Of a stretch of 64,000 bases of DNA, positions 47,160-58,356 are shown piece after piece. Numbering within the stretch: the stretch's first letter is position 1; every line of letters begins with the position of its first letter. The position numbers and the translations under genes are program-made. The DNA is from Dreissena polymorpha (Eukaryota > Mollusca > Bivalvia > Myida > Dreissenidae). Under the pieces are notes generated by a model that was not told the origin of the DNA, did not search any database, and saw nothing but the letters and a program-made list of their open reading frames with translations. The stretch covers positions 83,089,183 through 83,153,182 of the forward strand of contig NC_068356.1 of the NCBI RefSeq assembly GCF_020536995.1, written 5' to 3'.

Positions 47160-47940
47160 TCATAATGAAGAGCAGAGGTGACTTTGGCTTAATACTAGTA
47201 AATGGTTTAGCGAACTCTCGGCCGCCTGTCTCCTCTTGCCTACAAGATGGAGTACGCGTCTATAGTTGGTAAGGCACGAATCTGTTTGGTCCATATCAGC
47301 ATTAATCGTCAGTATGGACAATGGTGCAGGTGCATGGACTCGGATGCATATACGATGAAATGTTCTGTTACAAAGGGTAAAACATATGGTATCATCGACT
47401 CGTATAACGTATTGTTCACATAGGCGTACTAAAATTACAACAATATGTTTTATCCCGTTTCCATGCATGGGAGCTTATCTGATTTTATAAGTTGACATTG
47501 ATGGTCACCGACGGCAAGTGGAGGGCGTTTTGCATTCTCGTTCAGTTTGTCTGTGTTCCTTAGAGGCTCTCCTGTTGCCACTGCTGTTGAACGCCACGTT
47601 CGATGTGGTTTTTAGCTGCCGGATGTGAAAGGAATATTTGATAGGTCTGCCGAATAGTCAAATAGCTAGAGAGAGGTTTGGGTATCTAACAGGTGTGTTG
47701 CGCTCCTCAAGAATTGCTGGTTTAAATTTTCCGCTACTAATAAAGTCTGAGTCACTGATTTTTCCATAAAAAAGGCGTTATATATCTTCATACAAATTTC
47801 TGCTCGACAATTACTATGGGGAGATGCCACAGAAGAAAACCGATGATGACCATCCCAATCTCTCAGGAAATGTCGTATGATGTGGACAGCAATCGGAATA
47901 GATCTCAATTATTTTGTTGTAACAAAGATCCGTATTTGGC
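47160..47940 (-). mobile_element. LTR-retrotransposon fossil, integrase and polyprotein end
   Basis: Minus-strand sequence around 47760-47830 resembles the C-terminal part of a Gypsy-type integrase core (ASPHSN.RAE), followed by the typical downstream part of the polyprotein to about 47160. It is clearly broken, with several interruptions, and looks old. No long terminal repeats were identified in the window. Confidence 0.55.
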
Positions 47941-49319
47941 ATGAATTGAGACCGGTAGCACCTTGACATGATTTTTCACGAAGAGTTGTGATCAACAGCC
48001 ACCAAATTAGCGTGTCCTTTGTAAGTAAAGAAATCGGCATGATACTGAAATGGATATTCTGGGGCATTGGTGAGATTGGTATGGCACTGGGGTGCGACGG
48101 AGCACTGCGATTACAGTGATTACTACTAGACTCGAGAGTTGTTAAGGCAAGTGCGATGCCAGGTTAAAATACGAATGAATTAGCACTAGTAATCACACCC
48201 CAGGTGTACGTACAGCATGAAGGGCGTCACGAAATTATTATCTTATAAAAAGTATCAACTTAAGGAAAATAATGCGGTCCTTAAACATGATAACACATTC
48301 GTCAGTTTAAAGATGATCTCGAAACTGAAAAAAAAACATGTATGCTTCTTGCGGCTTCTGCGGTTCAGTCATATGCAACTGTATATTCCACAGGGAGTAA
48401 TAAAGGAGGTGGATAAATGGCGGTATTTTTCATATCTTGACCCGCTGTGAATATGTTAGCGTCATTGGTAGCTAAAATAGCAATTGATAAGTAAAATCTC
48501 TAAAAGGTTCCTGTCTGAAAATATTTTAAAGTAAAGCAAATCTTCAAACTATATATAGTAACTTTTTATAAATAAGATGCATCTAAGCTAAATTACATTT
48601 TTTCCAGCGCCAACCGAGCTATGGAAAACATTTCAAGCATCAAATAGATCTTTTTCTTGCCACTGGTTATGGACGTGAGCTGCAACTTGTTGAACTGGGG
48701 GCTGTTGGTATAAGAAACTCTTCAATTGTATTCTAATGTCAAACATACGACGAACTTGCATTACACGTCACTTTAACCAATAAAACTGCCATGCGTTTTG
48801 CCTAACAATGAATACTGATACTACCGGTAATATATAGAATACCGGGGTACTCGCGATAAAAACTCGACACATACGGAATTTGGGTAAAGATATGCCGCTT
48901 TCGTGAAAGACATTTTTATAATAATATTGCTCCCACTGAACGATGATCTTATGAAATATTTTATAACACAACATAAACTTCGAAATACACACACACAAAC
49001 GTACACACGCAGTCGTCAAATTAACTATTACCGTATACTAGTATACCGCCTCTGCCAATATGAAATAGATTGTAGATATAAGCACGCTATTTAAAACCGT
49101 TTTACGCTAAAATTCACCAAATTTACTGGTATATATCGCCCTTGTAGACACGAACAAACAAAACGGACAAATAGATGTGTGCTCACAATTTCCAACTAAG
49201 ACATTAAACGTCATTCTACGAATCACCACGGACTCTAGATGAGAAATATACGCTCCGTGGAATCACTGAACATTAAACAGGGTGTTGTTATGCTCAATAA
49301 AAACAAATATAGTGTTTAA
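47941..49319. other. Gene-free spacer
   Basis: AT-rich. No coding similarity or repeat is recognised. Confidence 0.45.
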
Positions 49320-50000
49320 ATACAACTTTCTCGTGTCAGCAAGTATCAATTGTCGGTCTTTCTTAATAAAGTATTGTACAGCTGAGCTATCAATATGCCT
49401 AATACTAGTATACAAGACTCGATGTAATCATCGTCTATATTACAGATTATGTTCTGTAGTGTACAGTATCTTAATTCACATAAAACATTGCAAGTTAACA
49501 TTAAGATTAGAGTCTGAATTCGGTGTAACTAACGAAATTATAGGCCCAAAGTAGAATAGAATCATTAAACTAATAGTAATTATTCTCATGTCAGCTATCA
49601 TCAAGTGTTGGTCATATCTTAAGTAAATCTTGTACAACTGAACTATCAATGTGCCCAATATTACGCGTATTTGTTAAAAACCAGAATCGGTTTATTCATT
49701 GTCTAAAATACAGATTAAAGGTTGACTAAATATAATTTAAAAAATAACTATGCCAAAATGATATTGCTGAAAACTAGTTTAAATCGATATATATACCTGA
49801 GATTCAATTTGTTTCAAGTATATGCTTTTCTGCATCTGTTAATTTGAATATACTCTGTTTTGTTGCGTAAAGTATATCTATTAATATAAAAATAGCAAGT
49901 AAGTGGTACAAATTACAGCTTTGAATCCGGTCTAACTTACTTAATATCATGGACCATACTAGAATATAATAATTAAACTGATAGCAATTTCGATGCCGAT
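49320..50000. repeat. Degenerate tandem duplication
   Basis: Two diverged units in the same order: gtcagcaagtatcaattgtc (49336) with gtcagctatcatcaagtgtt (49589), then acaactgaactatcaatgtg-type sequence, then gaattcggtgtaactaacga (49517) with gaatccggtctaacttactt (49923). Offsets of about 255 and 405 bases show later insertions. Non-coding. Confidence 0.55.
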
Positions 50001-51838
50001 TGAAATTAATCTATTGAAATATTCTGGAAACGGTAGACTTTGTAAACTGGCGACAAAGTTTTTTAAGATCTTCACGTTTTTATATGGATTTGTTCACAGT
50101 TTTGGAAAATGACGATTTAAAAAAGATCTTATATAAAAATTGTATACGTTCTGTTTAAACAACCAAAATAACGCTCCGGTTTTAGAAAAATGATAAAATT
50201 ATTGTTTGATTAACGGATACTCATCATTTGAAAACGCTAAAATAATAAAGCGTCGATTACGGTTTTCTTAGATGATTTGAAAAAAAAAACGTAATATACT
50301 TACAAGCCCATGGTTCGAATCCCTACAAAGGCAGCATTTTTCTTGCTATTGTAACTAGTTAAGACTATTCAAAAGTTTATAGACTTGTTACTAAATTTAA
50401 TGATATTTTTAAAATACGAAACTCTATGTACAAGTTCCTAAAATATAACCCATGTACGTGTAATACTTGGCCAATAGATATAACATTAACAGCAAATATG
50501 AATACTCGGAAGACAAGTTGATATTTTTAATCCAAGAGGTTGGACATAGCAGGAAATGTAGTTATATTCGAGTACATTTAATTTAATTAAATAAATATGC
50601 GTTGGCTTAGATGGCTCTATATAGTGGGCTTGATTATTACCCATGATGACGACGACGCTAAAAACATTCGTCTTACTGTTCTTGGAGTTTATTTACTTCC
50701 GGGTAAATTATTGCAAAATAAAATCTAATTTTAGAATCATTCTCATTTCTGGATCAATATTGCAAAAGTGTCAGAGCGCTGTGTTGAGTGCAAAACAATC
50801 AAGTAAGTAAATATTTGAATATTTATTTGTGAAATATAAGACTTCTCTAGAAACCTGTGGTTACCTTGTGTGACACTGAAACAATCAAACTCAAACTTTC
50901 GAAGTAAATTATGTAAACTACCTTCGTTCCTATCTTATAATAATCTTAGTATCTATTCAACCAACCCTATAATTTTGGCCGCCCCCTTATTTTGGTAATT
51001 ATGACATATTTCTGATATAACTTAAGTTAGTTATGCTTAGGCCTAAATAAATAAATGATGTGGTTCCGGTCACCCGACCCTACCTAGAAAAATGCGCCTA
51101 CCCTAAAGTTTTTATTGACCGTGCCCACCCTAAACTTTTTTTTTACCGTTTTCTGGTAGGATAAACATCAAAGTGATATCGACTTAGCCGAAAATTGTGA
51201 GAGCCGCTTTATGATCCTCTGTCAATTACGTCATGTATCTCTTTACCCACCTAAAGCCCGCCTTAAGGCAGATCGTCGTTGTAATTGGCAAATGAGAGCA
51301 CACGCTTTGAATGAGCGGCAACACTGGTAAGCAGTCATACCTGTACCTGAAGTAAAATCATGCAGACGACAAGTGACGTAATTTTCATAAGTGTGTGATT
51401 TTATGGCAGTTTGTTGGCCTAGTTATCGAACAACACTCATCGGTCCCTACGGTGTACACCTCCACAATGAAATCCCGGACACTTACTTAGAAGACACATG
51501 ATGGCAACCAAATGAAATCCTCGTAGATATTGGGATTTCATCAGGGATTTCAATAGACGCAGAATCCTGCGTTTTGACGCGAGCAAATTAAAAATGACTC
51601 ATTTTTGACGCAACCCTTTTTTTCTGCTGTGCGTCATTTTGACGCGTCGAAAATTTGACCAGTGCGTCAGTCAGTTAACATCTCGAGTTCCATGGTAATA
51701 AATCCCGCTGTGCTCCTTATTGAAATTAATGTTTCAGTATTTGAAACTCGGTCTATAATCGAGGAAATACCCCGGGCGTTGTTTATCTTATCTCATCTCT
51801 TTTAATACACATGTCACCGTCTAAATATACTCCTATAA
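50001..51838. other. Gene-free spacer with repeat fragments
   Basis: 51040-51130 (gatgtggttccggtcacc, cctacctagaaaaatg) recurs inverted at 62290-62370. 51540-51560 (atcagggatttcaataga) recurs inverted near 61165-61185. A box-B-like ggttcgaatccctac at about 50312 is an isolated tRNA-like scrap. No gene. Confidence 0.45.
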
Positions 51839-51868
51839 ATATGAGGTCGATTTACATCGACCTCATAT
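51839..51868. repeat. Hairpin, 13-bp stem
   Basis: ATATGAGGTCGAT pairs perfectly with ATCGACCTCATAT across a 4-base loop. Confidence 0.85.
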
Positions 51869-51896
51869 CGTTTAACGTTATTTTGCAATAGCATCG

Positions 51897-51920
51897 TTCC
51901 GACATGAATTCATGTCGGAA
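51897..51920. repeat. Perfect 24-bp palindrome
   Basis: TTCCGACATGAA followed by its own reverse complement with no loop, centred on an EcoRI-type GAATTC. It lies 28 bases from the preceding hairpin. Confidence 0.9.
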
Positions 51921-53211
51921 GCTTTAACGGCATCAAATTCATATAACAGCACAGAATAATCATGCAATAAATTATTAAACATAAAATATAAACATTATTT
52001 TACTAATTGCATTAGAAAAATGTTTATACAAACTTACAAGTAATGATAGTCCAGACCTTAAAACACTACCACTGTTCAAATTCCATATTGTTGCCATATA
52101 GCACTGTGTAAATTGAAAGTTGCATAATGTTACCTCATTGGTCGGTTATAAATACATTGTTTCTCTGTATATAGTATTCGATTTAGACGAAAATAATAAA
52201 TAATAAATTTACGTGGAATGTCATATTAGTTTTCCATTAAAACTTTGATCTTGCCGTGTGTGTTTATGGACGTTATTAATTATGTTATACTTATTTTTGT
52301 ATTTCATTAAGAATTAGAACGTGTAGCCCTTTTTGTTAACAGTTTTTAGCAAACGATTCGCGGCTTAATAAGACACGGAAAATAGTTAAAGCGACACTTT
52401 CATTTAAAGGTTTAATGTGAACAATATTAAATGAAACCTTTTTGGTATTAGTATATTTTATTGACATGTTAAATTCGATACTATGTGTAATCACCTAACA
52501 ATTCGTCTAAAAATAATTTATATATTTGAGTTGAAGACGATGTACTGTTGTATAAGTCTGAATAAACTATCTGTCTGCCTGTCTAAATCTAAGCCGTCAT
52601 CGTCCCAGTGAAAAAAAAATCTGATTTTGAATAGTTGGACATGATGCCCTGATGTCAAAATACGAAATGACTCGCGTAACACCGACCGTGATTTTCAAGA
52701 ATCTTTAATTAATTGATAATTTAAGGTTAATAACATTTCATATAATTATACATAATTCCCTCGTTGATAATTAACAGCAAACGATGAATGTTTTTGACAC
52801 CCATTTTATTTCAAGTATGCATGCAAAGCCGAATAAAATCGAGAGGGTCCGCTATATACGCTGTTTCATCATAAATTTATCACCCTTTCTGTGTTATAAA
52901 CAAGAGCTGAAATCGTTAATTTATTAAGATTTATTTATAATAAGCTTTTTTGATATGTTTCTTGAAAAAATTACCACAATATATTCCATAAAAAATATAA
53001 GAATCATGGCAAAGGAAATTCAATGGCCGGTTTCTAAACAAAAGCATAATCGCCAAGACCGTAGCATCAGTTCAGTGCGTTAGGAACGCGCGCAACTTTC
53101 TTCCGCCTTCATTCCTTAATTACTTTCGTTTTAAAACAATTTTTTTCTATCGTATACAGAATTCTATTCTCCTAAGCAAGATGTAATTTTTAAAACTGAA
53201 CTCCAAATATA
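51921..53211. other. Gene-free AT-rich spacer
   Basis: A possible old LINE 3' tail (aataaactatctgtctgcct) lies near 52560. Nothing else is identified. Confidence 0.4.
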
Positions 53212-53455
53212 AACGCTACAAATTGGTATTAAGTACGAACATGTCAACCGTAAATCTAGATTCTAAAACTCCAAAACAGTATAATATTTGCAAAAGTTAA
53301 AGTTATAACTCGCCGGGCTGTCGAAATCAGAAGAACGCTACAAATTGGTATTAAGTATGAACATGTCAACCGTAAATCTAGATTCTAAAACTCCAATACG
53401 GTATGATATTTGCAAAAGTTAAAGTTATAACTCGCCGGGCTGTCGAAATCAGAAG
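53212..53455. repeat. 122-bp tandem duplication
   Basis: 53212-53333 and 53334-53455 differ at only a few bases. Each starts aacgctacaaattgg and ends gtcgaaatcagaag. The low divergence implies a recent event. Confidence 0.95.
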
Positions 53456-54066
53456 AAAAACTTAATATATGTTTATATATCTGTTTACTACGTAACGTAA
53501 GCTTTCTAATGATATATAATTTGTCAAAATCGGCCGAGAAATGAAACTATAATTCAACAATAGACGTGAGTGGGTACATCAAAATGTATCACCTCGGCGG
53601 TTCGCTGTACGCTAATTGTACAAGATCGATAGCCACAACACGGTAAAACGCGCGGTGGTAAAACATAAAATGTGTATTTCTTGTGTTTATCTCACTATAA
53701 ATCCATTAATAACAACGGGAGTATACTAAAACGTATATTTTTTGAAAGAGGAATTAATAAGCAACAAGATAACGTATAAACCAAAACAATCGGATAAATA
53801 GTTTTTGCATAAGATTGAATTTACTTCAGTAAGGGTCCAATACTCGATTCATCTCCTATCAATATACACTCCGTGATACAACTGGTAGTTTTAACACACA
53901 CATATAGGTTTCATTTAATTAAAAAGTACAGAAAGCTAAAAAGTGATGTGGTTTGTTGTACAACAACAATTGGTTATGTGTAACCTATTCAAAAAATAAT
54001 TTCGTTCAAGATAATTAAATGTAATTCTATAAACGACAAACACACTTCGTGTGTTGTGTATGTTTA
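53456..54066. other. Gene-free spacer
   Basis: AT-rich, with no coding frame of interest and no repeat seen. Confidence 0.45.
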
Positions 54067-55339
54067 TTTTTAGCTCATCTATTTTTTGAAAAAAAATTAT
54101 GAGCTATTGTCATCACCTTGGCGTCGGCGTCGGCGTCGGCGTCGGCGTTGGCGTTGGCGTTGGCGTCGGCGTCCGGTTAAGTTTTGCGTTTAGGTCCACT
54201 TTTCTCAGAAAGTATCAATGCTATTGCATTCAAACTTGGTACACTTACTTACTATCATGAGGGGACTAGGCAGGCAAAGTTAGATAACTCTGGCGTGCAT
54301 TTTGACAGAATTATGTGCCCTTTTTATACTTAAAAAATTGAAAATTTTGGTTAAGTTTTGCGTTTAGTTCCACTTTTCTCAGTAAGTATCAATGCTATTG
54401 CATTCAAACTTGGTACACTTACTTACTATCATGAGGGGACTGGGCAGGCAAAGTTAGATAACTCTGGCATGCATTTTGACAGAATTATGTGCCCTTTTTA
54501 TACTTAGAAAATTGACAATTTTGGTTAAGTTTTGTGTTTAGGTCCATTTTATTCCTTAAGCATCAAAGCTATTGCTTTCATACTTGCAACACTTACTAAC
54601 TATCATAAGGGGACTGTGCAGGCAAAGTAATGTAACTCTGACTGGCATTTTGACAGAATTATGTGCCCTTTTTATACTTAGAAAATTGAAAATTTGATTA
54701 AGTTTTGTGTTTAGGTCCACTTTATTCCTACAGTATCAAAGCTATTGCTTTCATACTTGCAAGATTTATGAACTATCATAAGGGGACGGTGCAGGCAAAG
54801 TTATGTAACTCTGACTGGCATTTGGACGGAATTATGGGCCCTTTATACTTAGAAAAATGAAAATTTGGTTAAGATTTATGTTTTGGTCACTTTACCCCTA
54901 AAGTATCATAGATATTGCTTTCATACTTGGAACACTCACAAACTATCATAAGGGTACAGTAAAAGGACAAGTTGCATAACTCTGGTTGTCATTGTTACGG
55001 AATTATGGCCCTTTTTTGACTTAGTAACTTTTAATATATGGTTAAATTTTGTGTTTCGATCCACTCGAAGTATCAAGGCTATTGCTTTCAAGCTTCAAAT
55101 ACTTACATGCTATCATGAGGTTACTGTACCTGGCAACTTGAATTTTACTTTGACCTTTGAATGACCTTGACTCTCAAGGTCAAATTATTAAATTTTGCTA
55201 AAATTGCCATAACTTCTTTATTTATGATTCGATTTGATTGATACTTTGATGAAACTACTCTTACCTGACATACCACAATAGACTTCACCCAAACCATCCC
55301 CCGTGCCCTCCCCCCCCTCCCCCCCTCCCCCCCCCCCCC

Positions 55340-55375
<36 letters not shown>

Positions 55376-55720
55376 CATCTCACAAATGACCACCACACCC
55401 TCACACTATACCCCCACCCCACCCCCCCCACCCCACCCCCCCCCCAAATTTTTTTTTTGATTTTTTTTTTTTTTTTTTTTTTTTTAAGATCATCTCACAA
55501 ATTATCACCACACCCTCACACTATACCCCCCCCCCCGATTTTTTATTATTTTTTTTTTTTTCGCTTTTTTGGAAGATAATGTAATAAATGTCCACAACCC
55601 CACACTATACACCCCTCTTCACTCCACTCCTCCCTCCTTTGTGATTGAAAATGAGAGTCCCTTCACCTTTAAAAAGAAAATAGATGAGCGGTCTGCACCC
55701 GCAAGGCGGTGCTCTTGTTA
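54067..55720 (-). mobile_element. 1.65-kb pearl-like element with two tandem arrays
   Basis: The minus strand starts TTAACAAGAGCACCGCCTTG, a hairpin (GCACCGCC/GGGTGC), and ends agatgagctaaaaa. One array has about six units of 174 bases (54178-55090, gttaagttttgcgtttaggt). Another has about three units of 115 bases with poly-T and poly-C runs (55260-55620). gcgtcg repeats lie at 54120-54170. It is an inverted, longer relative of 14936-15896. Confidence 0.8.
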
Positions 55721-55873
55721 AAATGTATCATAAGTGATACATAAGTGGTTTAAAAGCACAATTTTTACACATTTAAGAGGTAATCGCTAACATTTATGTC
55801 TAATTAATGATAATTTTATGCATTAGCAAAGATTTAACGAGAAAAACTGAAGTTTAAGTTGAACTCAATTTGC

Positions 55874-57682
55874 TATAGACGAGTTAATTGTTATTGTTTA
55901 CATTCGGGATTTTCCGCGCATGCGCACTGACTGGTTGGCAAAAACACTGGTTACAGTAACGTAATACATGTATACAGGGCTTTTGTTTAGTCAATTAAAC
56001 GATAAAAAAATCCGAAATAAACATTACAACTCTTATACAATAGTGCAAATATATCATATTTAGTACCAATAAATAAATGTATCATCATATGTATAATTTC
56101 CTCTTTATAAAAATACAAGTTAGTTATTAGCATCAGAGTAAACGTGGTCGGAAGACTAAATACTGACAATACCACACAACAAAACAATAAATTAGCCGTA
56201 TTCTTTTTTATAGTAAGACTTTAAAAATGATATTTAAAAGCTTATAAAACATATATTAATTTGATTATAACTATAAACGGTGTGGATATTGTTATTGCTC
56301 ATCAGCGATCAAAGGTGTATTATAAGAGGCGCATTTAATCAATTATAAAACAAAGCCATAAAAAACGGAATACATTACAATCGTTAAATGTTGTGGTAAT
56401 TTTCTTTTCCATAGAATGAATTTTTGGTTCGTTTCCATTGAATTACAATATTAATAAATTTTAATATACAAATGAAAATAAAACCTGCATCTTGTGCAAA
56501 TTGAACTGTCTTTGCATGTATATTGAAATCTCTTAACAAGTAATACGGAGTGATACATTTAACAATCTAGCATTTTATGATAAATATATATATTAATTTA
56601 ATTTATTTTAAGAAATATTGTTTTTCCATTGTGATTGCTTGGTGTCATTATGGTGTTACGTGCAATGCAAGAACGTACAATCTTTACACTAAATTGACGA
56701 GTTTACATTTGCCGGTACCCGCGGTAAATACATCAATTGTGTAGCAGTAATATTGAACAATATTTTAAATTTAAAGTTATAAAGCACTGTATTATTATGA
56801 TTAAACTGGCTTACATATAAATACGCATGTTCTTGTTAATCCGTTTCAGACAAATATCTTCTTTTTTTAATATGTTAAATTATTTATTAAAGCAAATGTT
56901 ACGTATTTTGGCTTTAATATTTGGCTTGCTCAATATGACTGCTCAATATGCCAAGAGATGACATGGAGGTATCATAAAGTCTGCCACATGCGGTCTATGC
57001 AGGGACCCAACTAAAGTATTGGTCCCTATGTTTATGACACCGGCATGTTTTCTGTGTAATTGTCTGGGCAGTCTCCGATCATAACGAGATAATATGCTTG
57101 TGACGAACAACGGTGCCATTAAACACCAGGTTAGAAATGCTGAAACAAAAGTGTCAAAATTGGTGTGCACAATTAAATAAAACAATTAGATTTATGAATT
57201 TATTTGTTGTGTAACAAGGTAAGTTTGTACAGATATATTAAGGTTAAAATCAGTTACTATATGTTGCGAACAAAAAGCGATCTATTTGTTGTTTGTTTTC
57301 ATCCTTATTTGTGTTCTTTCATTAAATTTAATTTATTCTAAAAGAATTTCCATTTCTGAAATTTTGTATCTAAAATGGACGTGAAAATGCGTTTAGTAGA
57401 GATTTTTGTGGTAACCACATACCGAGCTCGTAGATAGTGTACGTTCCACTCCATAGCTCGTTATTAGTAAAAACAAATAATAACAATATAATCGTTCCAA
57501 AAATGAATTTCCACGCATGCTTATGTTTTATTCAGACATAAATAGTAAAATTATATTTGATGCAGTTCATGAGTATCAATTGAGTCATATACGCTTATAT
57601 GAATTCCACCTCTTTTTGCCAACCAGTGGGCGGAGTCTAAACTTTGCAGGTGCGTGTGACGTCACGCGTTAACTCGTCTATA
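55874..57682. mobile_element. 1.8-kb non-coding TIR element
   Basis: The left end reads TATAGACGAGTTAA and further in ACTGGTTGGCAAAAA (55933). The right end has the reverse complements (tttttgccaaccagt at 57614, ttaactcgtctata ending 57682). The terminal repeats are about 75 bases and imperfect, with TA at the outer edges. The interior is AT-rich without credible frames, so the element is non-autonomous. Confidence 0.65.
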
Positions 57683-57701
57683 GGAAAACGACGGTAGCCG
57701 T

Positions 57702-57731
57702 TTAGACGTAAGCGGGGTAGCTTACGTCTAA
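57702..57731. repeat. Hairpin just outside the TIR element
   Basis: TTAGACGTAAGC pairs with GCTTACGTCTAA over a 6-base loop. A further tagacgta-type motif follows at about 57740-57755 (ctacgtctaa). Confidence 0.75.
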
Positions 57732-58356
57732 TTATTTGGACTACGTCTAAATAGTGCGTGCCCACAGTGATTACGTGATAATTTATTGACCATCCGATAA
57801 TTGCAGATTTTTTGCAGACTTTTCAGGCGGCACGGTTAAAGAAAGTCGGCAAAATTAATTAAAGTAAAAACCATATTGATCAAAGGTCTATTAATTACGT
57901 AGATCCAATAGTAGATCTAAGTCCAGCGAGTTTTGTCAGTTGTTAATCCACCGATAATTACGATTAACACCCATCTTATATAAACTGGAATCACAGTTCA
58001 TTTATTATACTAACAAGTAATAATACTACACATAAACATTGAGAAAACACATTTTCTCGATAAGATACAAATTAAATTAAATTATCCGAGTAGAATTAAA
58101 TTGCTGCGTCATGACCTTCGACATTGTAAATGGCGGACTTAACATTCAACCCGCGTTCAATTCAAAGCTAGCGATTCAAATTGCAAGTAATGGCGATTCA
58201 ATAATGGAGAAAGCAATAACTGGATTTAACAAACATTTGATATGGTTTGTTAAACCCGATAACAACAAGAAAAATTTGGATTATTAAAGTAAAACTACTA
58301 CAGGTAAGGCATTCCAAAGTGTACATATTTCGGACACGTATAGTTTTCGGATAAAC
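57732..58356. other. Gene-free spacer
   Basis: AT-rich. No gene is recognised. Confidence 0.4.

Noticed and set aside
50300-50340. Box-B-like ggttcgaatccctac suggesting a tRNA
   Set aside because: No box A or cloverleaf can be built around it.
55340-55570. Poly-T and poly-C runs as possible retroposon tails
   Set aside because: They recur in each 115-bp unit of the pearl-like element core, so they are part of that tandem repeat.
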